From positions 1-64,000 of the forward strand of contig JAXGXJ010000006.1 of assembly GCA_040772905.1 (NCBI GenBank): 64,000 nt of DNA, written 5' to 3'. Below are positions 51,858 through 61,652 of the stretch, piece by piece. The notes under the pieces are model-generated. The model was not told where the DNA came from, did no database searches, and worked only from the letters and a program-made list of their open reading frames with translations. The translations under genes and the position numbers were made by a program. Position 1 is the first letter of the stretch; each line of letters starts with the position of its first letter. The stretch comes from JAXGXJ01 sp040772905. GTDB lineage: Bacteria > Actinomycetota > Thermoleophilia > RBG-16-64-13.

Positions 51858-54581
51858 CTTAGACCTCAGCACGCGCGGCAGCAGCCCCCCGTGCAGGAAG
51901 TACTCCACGTCCACCCGCGAATCCAACCGAGCGACACAGGCCAGAACGGTCTCCTGGCCATCAGCACGTCGGATACGGACCGTCACCCTCGCTCCGGGGA
52001 CCGACTCGCCGGCCAGTCCCTGCACATCCACCGTCTCGGTGCCGTCGAGGCCGAGATCGGCCACGCTCGTGCCCGCCTCGAGTTCCAGCGGCAGCACCCC
52101 CATGCCCACCAGGTTACTGCGATGGATGCGCTCGAAGCTCTCGGCGATGACCGCCCGCACCCCCAAGAGAGCGGTGCCCTTCGCCGCCCAATCGCGGGAG
52201 CTGCCGGTGCCGTACTCCTTGCCTGCGAACACCACCAGGGGCACCTGCTCCTGCTTGTAGCGCATGGCGGCGTCGTAGATGGTAAGCAGTGCACCCGAGG
52301 GCTGATGTGTGGTCCAGCCGCCCTCGCGTCCGCCGGCCAGCGCGTTCCGCAGCCGGACGTTGGCGAAGGTGCCACGCAGCAACACCTGATGGTTGCCGCG
52401 ACGCGACCCATAGGTGTTGAAGTCGCAGGGCGGCACGCCATGATTGTAGAGATACCGACCCGCCGGGCTTTCCACGGCGATACTCCCCGCCGGGGAGATG
52501 TGGTCGGTGGTCACCGAGTCTCCCAGCACTGCCAACACGCGTGCGCCGGAGATGTCGGCCGGCGCAGGGGGTGTCTCGGTGAAGTCGTCGAAGTACGGAG
52601 GCTCCTGCACGTAGGTGGAATCGCGGTCCCAGGCGAAGAGCGCCCCCTCGGGCACCGGCATGAGCCGCCAGGCTTCGCTGCCTTCCAGCGCCACGCGGTA
52701 CTCCTCGTGGAACACCTCGGGCTGCAGAGCGGTCTCGGTCAGTGCGGCGACCTCTTCGGCCGAAGGCCAGATGTCCTGCAGGAAGACAGGACGGCCGTCG
52801 GCCCTCACGCCCAGCGGCTCGCTGGTGAGATCGATATCGACCGTGCCCGCCAGTGCGTAGGCCACCACCAACGGCGGCGAGGCCAGATAGTTGGCACGCA
52901 CCAGGGGATGGATGCGGGCCTCGAAGTTGCGGTTGCCACTCAGCACCGCGGCCGCCACCAAGTGGTCTTCCACCACGGCGCGAGCGATGTCGTCGGGCAG
53001 AGGTCCGCTGTTGCCTATGCAGGTGGCACAGCCGTAACCCACATCGGCGAAGCCCAGCTCCTCCAGAGGCTCACGAAGACCGGCGGCGGCCAGATAGCCT
53101 GTGACCGCCCGCGATCCCGGCGCCAGACTGGTGCGCACCCAGCGGGGCGGCTTGAGGCCCAGGGCCGCGGCGTTGCGGGCCAGCAGCCCGGCGGCCAGCA
53201 TGAGCGCCGGGTTGGAGGTGTTGGTGCAGCTGGTGATGGAGGCGATGACCACATGGCCGTCGGCCAGTCTCTCCCGTTTGCCCTCGATCTCCACTTTGGC
53301 CTGCAGCGGTTCCGGTCGGCCTTGGCCCAGGGCGGGCAGGGCGGCCCTGAAGCCCTCTTTGAGATCCTTCACCTGCACCCGCTCCTGGGGACGCCGCGGG
53401 CCGGCCAAGCTGGGCGTCACCTCGTCCAGCCGCAATTCCACCACCCAGGAGTAGTCGGGGTCGGGCGAGCCCGGTTCCCTCCACAGCCCCTGCGCGCGCG
53501 CATACTCCTCCACCCGCATACAGAGCTCTTCCGGGCGCCCGGTCTGCCGTAGATAGCGCACCGTCTCACCGTCCACGGGGAAGTAGCCGCAGGTGGCACC
53601 GTACTCGGGAGCCATGTTGGCCACCGTCGCCCGGTCGGGAAGACTGAGCGTCTCCGCGCCCGGCCCGAAGTATTCGACGAACCGCCCCACCACGCCCACA
53701 GCCCGCAAGAGTTCGGTGATGGTGAGGATGAGATCTGTGGCAGTGGACCCTGCGGGCAGAGTACCGTCCAGTCGTACCCCCACCACCTGAGGCACGAGCA
53801 TGAAGTAGGGCTCACCCAGCATGACACCCTCAGCCTCGATGCCACCCACGCCCCAGCCCAACACGCCCAGGCCATTGATCATGGTGGTGTGCGAATCGGT
53901 GCCGATGACGGTGTCGGGATATGCCCAGCGGGCTCCGGCGTCCGCAGCGGGCCCGGCGGCCGCCGCATCGTCGCCGGCCGCCCCATCCTGCCTCACCACG
54001 TCGGCCAAGAACTCCAAGTTCACCTGATGACAGATACCTGTGCCAGGAGGCATCACCCGCAGGTTGTGGAACTCGCCTTGCGCCCAACGCAGCAGCGCGT
54101 AGCGTTCGGCATTCCGTTCCATCTCCAGGGCCATGTTGAGGCTGCACGCGTCGGCGACCGCACAGCAGTCGACCTGTACCGAATGGTCGATGACCAAGTC
54201 CACCGGCACCAAGGGATCGATGACCGTCGGATCGCCACCCGCCCGGCTGACGGCGGAACGCAGCGCCGCCAGATCGACCACGCAGGGCACGCCGGTGAAA
54301 TCCTGCAGCAGCACTCGGGCCGGCATGAAAGCGAACTCGGGCCGTTGGGCCGACATCGGGTCCCAATCGAGCAGCGCCAAGACATCGCTCTCCTCCACCA
54401 CCCCACGTCCACAGTGTCGCAGGCCGTTCTCCAGCAACACTCGGATGGTATAGGGCAGTCGGGCGAGGTCGCGCCCGGTGGCGCGGCTCAGCTCGGGCAG
54501 CGACGCGACCAGGTGCGGCTTCCCAGCCAGACCGATCGTCCGCCAGGCCCCGAAGGGACCCCGTCCACCGTTCTCGCTCAT
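51846..54581 (-). CDS. acnA: Aconitate hydratase
   Basis: 911 residues, full-length AcnA type. Interconverts citrate and isocitrate with a [4Fe-4S] cluster: ligand segments SCTNTSNPA and GCATCIGNSGPLP; substrate segments TDSHTTMINGLGVLGWGVGG and TTDHISPAGSI; C-terminal swivel domain with KEYGTGSSRDWAAKG. The ATG at 54581 is chosen (AAAGG upstream) over a GTG three codons earlier. A ~12-residue Ala/Gly insert (DGAAGDDAAAAGPAADAG) lies near residue 200. It is followed upstream by leuA on the same strand. Confidence 0.95.
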   Translation of the reverse strand: MSENGGRGPFGAWRTIGLAGKPHLVASLPELSRATGRDLARLPYTIRVLLENGLRHCGRGVVEESDVLALLDWDPMSAQRPEFAFMPARVLLQDFTGVPCVVDLAALRSAVSRAGGDPTVIDPLVPVDLVIDHSVQVDCCAVADACSLNMALEMERNAERYALLRWAQGEFHNLRVMPPGTGICHQVNLEFLADVVRQDGAAGDDAAAAGPAADAGARWAYPDTVIGTDSHTTMINGLGVLGWGVGGIEAEGVMLGEPYFMLVPQVVGVRLDGTLPAGSTATDLILTITELLRAVGVVGRFVEYFGPGAETLSLPDRATVANMAPEYGATCGYFPVDGETVRYLRQTGRPEELCMRVEEYARAQGLWREPGSPDPDYSWVVELRLDEVTPSLAGPRRPQERVQVKDLKEGFRAALPALGQGRPEPLQAKVEIEGKRERLADGHVVIASITSCTNTSNPALMLAAGLLARNAAALGLKPPRWVRTSLAPGSRAVTGYLAAAGLREPLEELGFADVGYGCATCIGNSGPLPDDIARAVVEDHLVAAAVLSGNRNFEARIHPLVRANYLASPPLVVAYALAGTVDIDLTSEPLGVRADGRPVFLQDIWPSAEEVAALTETALQPEVFHEEYRVALEGSEAWRLMPVPEGALFAWDRDSTYVQEPPYFDDFTETPPAPADISGARVLAVLGDSVTTDHISPAGSIAVESPAGRYLYNHGVPPCDFNTYGSRRGNHQVLLRGTFANVRLRNALAGGREGGWTTHQPSGALLTIYDAAMRYKQEQVPLVVFAGKEYGTGSSRDWAAKGTALLGVRAVIAESFERIHRSNLVGMGVLPLELEAGTSVADLGLDGTETVDVQGLAGESVPGARVTVRIRRADGQETVLACVARLDSRVDVEYFLHGGLLPRVLRSKLAQ

Positions 54582-54612
54582 GGCCACCACACCTTTCTGT
54601 CGGTTCAGAGGG

Positions 54613-56187
<1,575 letters not shown>

Positions 56188-56195
56188 GATCGTGT

Positions 56196-56291
56196 GACCT
56201 CCTGTTGCTCGACCGTTGCTGACTGCTGATATGCCGGTAGCGCCGGCTGCGCGAGTATCTCCCCCTAGCGGGGGAGCAGCAGGAGGAGGTC
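56196..56291 (-). promoter_or_regulatory. Leucine attenuator / ribosome-site masking region of leuA
   Basis: The Leu-codon stretch contains GACCUCCU in the mRNA (complement of 56284-56291), an exact 8-base complement of the leuA ribosome site AGGAGGUC (56196-56203). A 7-bp hairpin CUCCCCC-GCUA-GGGGGAG (56259-56276) spans the leader stop and a 5-bp GCCGG/CCGGC hairpin follows (56233-56247). Stalled ribosomes would keep the leader from pairing with the leuA ribosome site. There is no U tract, so translational control fits better than termination. Confidence 0.6.
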
Positions 56292-56333
56292 GAGAACGAG
56301 AGCAAGGCGCGCCGGCTCGGAGTGTGAGACCAT
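56265..56333 (-). CDS. leuL: leuA leader peptide rich in leucine codons
   Basis: 22 residues, MVSHSEPARLALVLDLLLLL then PR and a TAG stop. Eight of 22 codons are Leu and five are consecutive. The ATG at 56333 lies 77 bases after the -10 box and has only a weak GGGCTCGG before it. Such peptides are known upstream of leuA in Actinomycetota. Ribosome stalling on the Leu codons would report leucyl-tRNA shortage. Confidence 0.75.
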   Translation of the reverse strand: MVSHSEPARLALVLDLLLLLPR

Positions 56334-56341
56334 CCGAGCCC

Positions 56342-56359
56342 GGTCGGTCCCGACCGACC
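56342..56359 (-). promoter_or_regulatory. Hairpin before the leuL start
   Basis: GGTCGGT (56342-56348) and ACCGACC (56353-56359) form a perfect 7-bp stem with a four-base loop, eight bases upstream of the leuL ATG. Confidence 0.4.
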
Positions 56360-56400
56360 ACTCACGTGCCTGAGAACCTGTTCTGCTCTCCATGCAGGAC

Positions 56401-56429
56401 AGTTTAGTGGACGCCAGGACGCCCTGCAA
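56401..56429 (-). promoter_or_regulatory. leuA promoter
   Basis: Minus-strand TTGCAG (56424-56429) and TAAACT (56401-56406) with a 17-base spacer; the transcript would begin near 56394 and carry about 205 bases of leader. Confidence 0.6.
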
Positions 56430-56464
56430 GACGAGGGACCAGTCACCGGATTACAACCTCACGC

Positions 56465-56493
56465 TTGCCCCCGTCCCGCCGCGGCGCTAGACT
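56465..56493 (+). promoter_or_regulatory. Promoter of the nitrilase gene
   Basis: TTGCCC (56465-56470) and TAGACT (56488-56493), 17-base spacer; leader about 54 bases with AAGGAGG before the GTG. It diverges from the leuA promoter 36 bases away. Confidence 0.5.
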
Positions 56494-56553
56494 CGGCGGC
56501 AGTCATGGCAGCCGCTTGGGTGCCGTGTGCAGCCCGGATCAAGGAGGCCTTCC

Positions 56554-57669
56554 GTGCCCAAGGAGTTCCCCCGCTTCATCGCCGCCGCCGTGCAGACGGC
56601 ACCCGAATACCGCGACAAGCCCGAGTACTTCGATTCCGTGGCCACGCTGCAGAACGCGGTGGCGCGCATCAGAGAAGCGGCCGCCAACGGGGCCAAGCTG
56701 GTGGTGTTCCCCGAACTCCACCTCCCCGGCTACTGCCACTTCGCCATCGACCTCACCAAAGGGCCTGAGTACACGGGCATCTGGGCGGAGTACTTACGTC
56801 ACAGCATCGAGGTGCCCAGCGAGGAGACCGAGATACTCTGCCGTGCCGCCCGCCAAGCCAAGGTGGACCTGGTGGTGGGCATAAACGAGCGCGACCGCAA
56901 GTACGGCGGGCGCATGTACAACGCGGCCCTCTTCATCAACAGCCGGGGCGACATCGTGGGTACCCATCGCAAGATCAACATCACCGTCCAGGAGTTGATG
57001 GTCCACACCCGCGGCGACGGCGGCGACAACCTGTCCGTGCGCGAGATGGGCTTCGGCAGCGCCAGTTGCCTCATCTGCGGCGAACACGACCAGCCGCTGC
57101 TCAAGCAGAACTACATCGTGCAGGGGACGAAAGTGAACGCCTCCCTGTGGCCCGGCTCCTGCGGCGGAGCGGAGGAACTCCCCTGGGTGGCGCCGGCCAT
57201 GACGACAGCCATGGCGGTGTCGGGCGCGTGTTGGTGTGTGATGGCCTCCAACTACATCCCGCCCGAGAAGCGCCCCGTTGATTTCTACCCCAACACCGAC
57301 TTCTACCAAAGCTACGGCGGCAGCGCCATCATCAATCCCTTCGGGGAGATCGTGGCTGGGCCTGTGCGCGACGAGGAGACCGTCGTCTATGGCGAGATCG
57401 ACCTCAAGGTGAACGAGATGGCGCGGGGCATCATCAACATCACCGGCCTATACAGCCGCTGGGACATCCTCAGCCTACTGGTGCGGCAGAACGCCTACGA
57501 GCCCATCGTGCCCATGGAGGCGCTGAGCCCGGAAGCGGGTGGGAACGCCTATCACAGCCCCGCCGTGCGGGCGGCCGACGCGGGCGCCGACGAAGTGGCC
57601 GCACTCAAAGCCAAGATCGCAGAGTTAGAGCGCCGCCTGGCAGAGGCCACGAGCGCCGGCAAAGCCTGA
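56554..57669 (+). CDS. Nitrilase-type carbon-nitrogen hydrolase
   Basis: 371 residues from the GTG at 56554 (AAGGAGG upstream). The catalytic triad is seen as Glu in VVFPELHLPGY, Lys in GTHRKINITV and Cys in SCLICGEHDQPLLKQ; the CGE-H/N context resembles true nitrilases more than amidases. ASLWPG also fits. The last ~30 residues form a short coiled coil (AALKAKIAELERRLAEA). It would convert nitriles to acids and ammonia; the natural substrate is unknown. Confidence 0.85.
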   Translation: MPKEFPRFIAAAVQTAPEYRDKPEYFDSVATLQNAVARIREAAANGAKLVVFPELHLPGYCHFAIDLTKGPEYTGIWAEYLRHSIEVPSEETEILCRAARQAKVDLVVGINERDRKYGGRMYNAALFINSRGDIVGTHRKINITVQELMVHTRGDGGDNLSVREMGFGSASCLICGEHDQPLLKQNYIVQGTKVNASLWPGSCGGAEELPWVAPAMTTAMAVSGACWCVMASNYIPPEKRPVDFYPNTDFYQSYGGSAIINPFGEIVAGPVRDEETVVYGEIDLKVNEMARGIINITGLYSRWDILSLLVRQNAYEPIVPMEALSPEAGGNAYHSPAVRAADAGADEVAALKAKIAELERRLAEATSAGKA

Positions 57670-57675
57670 CGGAGA

Positions 57676-57693
57676 AGGTCTGTCACAAGACCT
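57676..57693. terminator. Weak hairpin between convergent genes
   Basis: AGGTCT (57676-57681) and AGACCT (57688-57693) with a six-base loop, just after the nitrilase stop. No T tract. Confidence 0.3.
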
Positions 57694-57713
57694 CGCTGCC
57701 GCGGCCGCACGGG

Positions 57714-58424
57714 TCAGCCGGCCTCGGCGGAACCTGCGCCGCTGGTTCCCGAGCGACGCGCCAACCCAAGCAGGCCGCGCCCGGCCCGCGTCAGCAGCCG
57801 GTGCTCGCCCCATCCCACGATGAGCGCCGCGCCCAGCACGATGAGGATCTTCTGGAACAGCGGCATGGGCGTCCAGTGATACGCCACTCGCTGCTGGATG
57901 ATGGTGCCGATGGGGATCCTGTCGGGCAGCGAGCCGAACCAGCCCTCCCCCGCATCGGACGCGAACGAGGTGCTGGGATCGTCGAGCGCGCTCACCGGTT
58001 TGCCGGGATAGTCGATCCACACGTGGTCGAACGAGTAGTGCATGGTGTAGGGCATGCCCTTGGCTTCCAGGATGCTCCCCAAGAGGATGGCGCGAGCCTG
58101 GCAGTCGCCGGCTTTGTCACGCACCACCTCAGCCACGCTGGGGAAGTACCAGGGCAGCCCGTATACATCCCAGGCGGGAGCGAAAGGCACGTACGACAAT
58201 GTGAACTGCTCGATGCGCTCGTAATCGTCGGGGAGAGCGGCGGCCAACTCGCCCACGGCCGCGGCGTCGATAGGTGGCTGTCTGAGCCGGGCCACCGACG
58301 TGAAGAAGGGCCGGGGGTCGGGATATACCACGGCGCCTATCCACAGTGCGATGGCCACCAGTACCAGCACGCGCCGTCCCACTCCGCGGGCGACGCGATG
58401 TCGCCGGGGCCGGGAGGTTCGCAC
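57714..58424 (-). CDS. Membrane protein with transglutaminase-like domain
   Basis: 236 residues from the GTG at 58424, which has GGAGG five bases upstream; the open frame upstream runs through a terminator hairpin and is not used. One membrane segment at about 18-34, then an external domain with a Cys-His-Asp set: KAGDCQARAILLGSILEA, MHYSFDHVWIDYPGK. A second membrane segment (about 196-212) and a basic tail follow. The fold belongs to the papain-like transglutaminase superfamily; it may be a protease or transferase at the envelope. Confidence 0.75.
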   Translation of the reverse strand: MRTSRPRRHRVARGVGRRVLVLVAIALWIGAVVYPDPRPFFTSVARLRQPPIDAAAVGELAAALPDDYERIEQFTLSYVPFAPAWDVYGLPWYFPSVAEVVRDKAGDCQARAILLGSILEAKGMPYTMHYSFDHVWIDYPGKPVSALDDPSTSFASDAGEGWFGSLPDRIPIGTIIQQRVAYHWTPMPLFQKILIVLGAALIVGWGEHRLLTRAGRGLLGLARRSGTSGAGSAEAG

Positions 58425-58452
58425 GGGAGCCTCCGCGGGCCGGCCGGAGACG

Positions 58453-58484
58453 AGCGAGGGCGCGCCCGTGGGCGCGCCCTCGCT
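58453..58484 (-). terminator. Terminator hairpin of the first CoA-transferase unit
   Basis: Perfect 15-base arms AGCGAGGGCGCGCCC and complement with a GT centre, 50 bases after the stop of the CoA-transferase B gene. No clear U tract, so it may need Rho or act as an RNA end stabiliser. Confidence 0.6.
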
Positions 58485-58533
58485 GGGTCGTACATCAAGG
58501 CCGGCCTTCAGGCCAGGACCGCTTCTCTCGAAC

Positions 58534-59211
58534 TTACTCTGACGGCTCCGGGCCATAGGCTTCCATCTTGACGTCATCAGCCACTGCGTAGTCCATCTCG
58601 GTGCAAGCCGCGACGTCATCCAGGCTGTATCCCCGCGCCACTTCTTCCAGCACCATGCCTTTGTCCGCATAGCGGCGGAAGAGAGCCCGCTCGGTGATGA
58701 TCACGTCGGCTTCCGCGACACCGGTGAGGGGGAAGGTGCAGTGCTTGACCAACTTGGTCTTGCCGTCCTTTGAGCAGTGCTCTGTGACCACGTTGACGAC
58801 CTTGGCCCCCGCGAGGAGGTCCATGGCCCCACCCATGCCCGCCACCAGCTTGCCCGGGATCTCATAACTGGCGATGTTGCCCTCGCCGTCCACCTGCAGT
58901 GTGCCGAGGAAAGTCATGTCCACGTGACCGCCCCGGATCATGGAGAAAGAGGTAGCCGAATCGAAGTAGCTTCCACCGGGAAGCAGTGTGACCGGCGCGC
59001 CGCCCGCGTTGCCTAGGTCGGGGTCGTCACAATACTTCTGCGGCGCCGGCCCCACGCCGACGATCCCGTTCTCGGAGTGGATGACCACGTCCACTCCCTC
59101 GGGCACATAGTTGGCCACGAAAGTGGGCAGGCCGATGCCGAGGTTGATGACCAAACCGTCACGAAGCTCCTGCGCGGCTCTCTGTGCGACTATCTGTTTG
59201 ATGTCTGACAT
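58534..59211 (-). CDS. CoA-transferase subunit B (first pair)
   Basis: 225 residues, class I CoA-transferase. INLGIGLPTFVANYVPEG and the catalytic Glu in HSENGIVGVGP, then SFSMIRGGHVDMTFLG. Moves CoA between acyl donors and acids such as acetoacetate, succinate or butyrate. The A subunit gene lies 12 bases upstream. About as long as ScoB/AtoA. Substrate not assignable. Confidence 0.9.
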   Translation of the reverse strand: MSDIKQIVAQRAAQELRDGLVINLGIGLPTFVANYVPEGVDVVIHSENGIVGVGPAPQKYCDDPDLGNAGGAPVTLLPGGSYFDSATSFSMIRGGHVDMTFLGTLQVDGEGNIASYEIPGKLVAGMGGAMDLLAGAKVVNVVTEHCSKDGKTKLVKHCTFPLTGVAEADVIITERALFRRYADKGMVLEEVARGYSLDDVAACTEMDYAVADDVKMEAYGPEPSE

Positions 59212-59223
59212 CTCAACGTCCTC

Positions 59224-59931
59224 TTACTGCTGGAAATAGCACTGACCGGCGAAGATGGCGGAGCCGCGGTAGAAGATATCCGCGCGGCACACGGCATCCA
59301 CGTAGAGACCGGGAGTATGCACACTCTCGGGCGCGATCTCGCCGGGATTGTAGAGATACTCGACCTCAGCTATGACGTAGTCGGCACAGGTAGCGCACAC
59401 AGGGTTGTAGTTGCTTGCACTCCCGCGATAGCGAAGGTTGCCCCACGTGTCACCGTCATGTGCGCGCACAAGCGCGACATCGGTGCGGATGGCCTTCTCC
59501 AGAAGGTACGTCACTCCATCGATGGCGACCTTCTGCTTACCCTCTTCCACCACGGTACCCACTCCCGTGGGTGTCAGGAACCCACCCAGCCCGGCCCCAC
59601 CCGAGCGGAGTTGCTCGGCCAGCGTGCCCTGCGGGATGAGTTCCACCTCGATCTCGTTGGCGTGGTACGCCTTCACCACGTCGGGCGTGGTCCCGATATG
59701 GCTGGCGACGAGCTTGCGCACCATGCCCGCCTTCACCAACTCGACGATGCCGCGGTCACGAAAACCTGCGGTACACGAGTAGACGGTGAGGTCCTTCACA
59801 TCTGACTTCTTGAGCGCATGTATGAGCGTGAGTGGATCACCCTGACTCAAGAACCCCCCGATGGCGATGCTCATCCCCGACTGAATGTGAGCGACCGCCT
59901 CTTCTACCCCCGTGACCTTGTTCTTCGGCAT
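59224..59931 (-). CDS. CoA-transferase subunit A (first pair)
   Basis: 235 residues from the ATG at 59931, with AGGAGAGG upstream. AIGGFLSQGDPLTLIHAL and ELIPQGTLAEQLRSGGAGLGGF mark the A subunit. It is more diverged from ScoA than the second pair (no GLCGNPENLI), so its substrate probably differs. Two palindromes precede it. Confidence 0.88.
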   Translation of the reverse strand: MPKNKVTGVEEAVAHIQSGMSIAIGGFLSQGDPLTLIHALKKSDVKDLTVYSCTAGFRDRGIVELVKAGMVRKLVASHIGTTPDVVKAYHANEIEVELIPQGTLAEQLRSGGAGLGGFLTPTGVGTVVEEGKQKVAIDGVTYLLEKAIRTDVALVRAHDGDTWGNLRYRGSASNYNPVCATCADYVIAEVEYLYNPGEIAPESVHTPGLYVDAVCRADIFYRGSAIFAGQCYFQQ

Positions 59932-59947
59932 CGTCCTCTCCTGTGAT

Positions 59948-60005
59948 GTGGAGCGGGATCCCGCTCCACCGGTTGATAGTGTCCCAATGATACTCCTTGG
60001 GACAC
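59948..60005. promoter_or_regulatory. Two palindromes upstream of the first CoA-transferase unit
   Basis: GTGGAGCGGGA/TCCCGCTCCAC (59948-59969) is a perfect 22-bp palindrome in the leader. GTGTCCCAA (59979-59987) and TTGGGACAC (59997-60005) form a perfect 9-bp inverted repeat with a nine-base spacer. The first may be an RNA hairpin, the second an operator. A promoter was not assigned. Confidence 0.6.
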
Positions 60006-60071
60006 ACGCGACCGCGACGCGAGCCGCGCGTGCGGCAGCGCGCCCCCGAGCGATGCCGAGACAGTGGTCGG

Positions 60072-60728
60072 TTAGACCTCCACCTCTTTGAACCTGCGCG
60101 CCGGCACCAAATGCGGCTCGGTGACCGCCTGGACGTCCGCCGGAGTGAGGCCCGGAGCCGCTTCGAGCAGGATCATGCCGGCCTGTCTGATCTCGATGAC
60201 AGCCAGGTCGGTGACGATGAGGTTGACGCAGCGCTTGCCGGTGAGCGGAAGGCTGCATTCGTTGACGATCTTGGGCCGGCCTTCCTTGGTGACGTGCTCC
60301 ATCATGATGATCACACGTTTGGCGCCCACCACCATGTCTCCGGCGCCGCCCATGCCTTTCACCATCTTGCCGGGCACCATCCAGTTGGCTAGGTCGCCGC
60401 GACGCGAGACCTGCAGGCCTCCCAGGACCGTGGCGTCCACATGACCGCCCCGGATCATGGCGAAGGAGTCAGCATTGGAGAAGAAGCTGGCGCCCTTGAG
60501 GATGGTGATGGTCTCTTTGCCGGCGTTGATGAGATCAGGGTCCTCCTCGCCTTCGTAGGGATACGGACCCGCGCCCAGCACACCGTTCTCCGAATGCAGG
60601 AAGACGTCGATGCCCTCCGGGAGATAGTTGCTCACCAGGGTGGGCATGCCGATGCCCAGGTTGATGTAGTAGCCGTCTTTGAACTCGGCGGCGATCCGCT
60701 TGGCCATCTGCTCTTTGGTCAGTGCCAT
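60072..60728 (-). CDS. CoA-transferase subunit B (second pair)
   Basis: 218 residues. INLGIGMPTLVSNYLPEG, catalytic Glu in HSENGVLGAGP and SFAMIRGGHVDATVLGG. Paralogue of the B subunit 1.5 kb away. Closest in pattern to the 3-oxoacid CoA-transferases (ScoB/AtoA). Confidence 0.92.
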   Translation of the reverse strand: MALTKEQMAKRIAAEFKDGYYINLGIGMPTLVSNYLPEGIDVFLHSENGVLGAGPYPYEGEEDPDLINAGKETITILKGASFFSNADSFAMIRGGHVDATVLGGLQVSRRGDLANWMVPGKMVKGMGGAGDMVVGAKRVIIMMEHVTKEGRPKIVNECSLPLTGKRCVNLIVTDLAVIEIRQAGMILLEAAPGLTPADVQAVTEPHLVPARRFKEVEV

Positions 60729-60773
60729 TTGTTCTCTCCTCGAGCGACGCGATGGGTATCGGAAGAACGGCGG

Positions 60774-61472
60774 CTAAGGCCGCGGCCGCACTGTGCGGCG
60801 CTCGATCCACTTCTCGTAGTGCTCACCCTGCACGATGCGCTGCACGTAGATGCCCGGCGTATGCACGAGGTCGGGTTCCAACTCTCCCGGCTCGACGAGA
60901 TGCTCCACCTCGGCGATGGTGATCTTGCCGGCGGTGGCCATGATGGGGTTGAAGTTGCGCGCCGTCATGCGATAGACCAGATTGCCGTAACGATCGCCCT
61001 TCCACGCGTTGATGATGGCGAAATCGGCGGTGAGCCCTGTCTCCATGAGGTACTCCTTGCCGTCGAAGACGCGCACCTCTTTGCGCTCTCCCAAAGGCGT
61101 CCCCACCCCCGCGCGCACGTAGAAAGCCGGGATACCCGCACCTCCCGCCCTGATGCGCTCGGCGAATGTGCCCTGCGGCACCAACTCAACCTCGAGTTCC
61201 CCGCTCAGGAACTGATGTTCGAAGATCTTGTTCTCTCCCACATAGGTCGACACCATTTTCCGTACCTGGCCGTTCTGCAGCAGGATGCCGAGACCGTAGT
61301 CGTCGGTGCCACAGTTGTTGCTCATGATGGTGAGGTCCTTCACGCCCTTGTCATGGATGGCCCGGATGAGGTTCTCCGGGTTCCCACATAGACCGAACCC
61401 CCCGCTCATGATCGAGGCCCCGTCCTCGATGTCGAAGATGGCTGCTGCGGCACTTGGGAAAACCTTGTTCAT
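60774..61472 (-). CDS. CoA-transferase subunit A (second pair)
   Basis: 232 residues. MSGGFGLCGNPENLIRAI, LVPQGTFAERIRAGGAGIPAFY and ATAGKITIAEVEHLVEPG match ScoA/AtoD. GGCGGGGGGA precedes the ATG; the B gene starts 45 bases downstream. TATAAA (61527-61532) is a candidate -10. Pairs with the B subunit above and may be a succinyl- or acetyl-CoA:acetoacetate transferase. Confidence 0.92.
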   Translation of the reverse strand: MNKVFPSAAAAIFDIEDGASIMSGGFGLCGNPENLIRAIHDKGVKDLTIMSNNCGTDDYGLGILLQNGQVRKMVSTYVGENKIFEHQFLSGELEVELVPQGTFAERIRAGGAGIPAFYVRAGVGTPLGERKEVRVFDGKEYLMETGLTADFAIINAWKGDRYGNLVYRMTARNFNPIMATAGKITIAEVEHLVEPGELEPDLVHTPGIYVQRIVQGEHYEKWIERRTVRPRP

Positions 61473-61526
61473 ATCCCCCCGCCTTCAGAGAACGATAGAT
61501 ATCTCCGATGACTCACCACCGAGTTC

Positions 61527-61532
61527 TTTATA
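61527..61532 (-). promoter_or_regulatory. Candidate -10 for the second CoA-transferase unit
   Basis: TATAAA on the minus strand, 54 bases before the ATG at 61472; no good -35. Confidence 0.35.
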
Positions 61533-61613
61533 GCACGGCCTTCTGCCCACGCGACAGCGCCTCGACAAGTGGCCGCCGAAGGCACGCATTCTGCGTTCGT
61601 CGCCCCCTCGCCC

Positions 61614-61642
61614 TTGCGCGAAGCGCGTCCGAGCCCTAAGCT
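61614..61642 (+). promoter_or_regulatory. Promoter of the dehydratase-family gene pair
   Basis: TTGCGC (61614-61619) and TAAGCT (61637-61642) with a 17-base spacer; the ATG at 61653 follows ten bases later without a ribosome site, so the mRNA is probably leaderless. Confidence 0.45.
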
Positions 61643-61652
61643 TCCCCATCGA

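Noticed and set aside
56188..56429. T-box riboswitch upstream of leuA
   Set aside because: I could not find a T-box-like conserved sequence or a specifier stem; the leucine-codon leader explains the region better.
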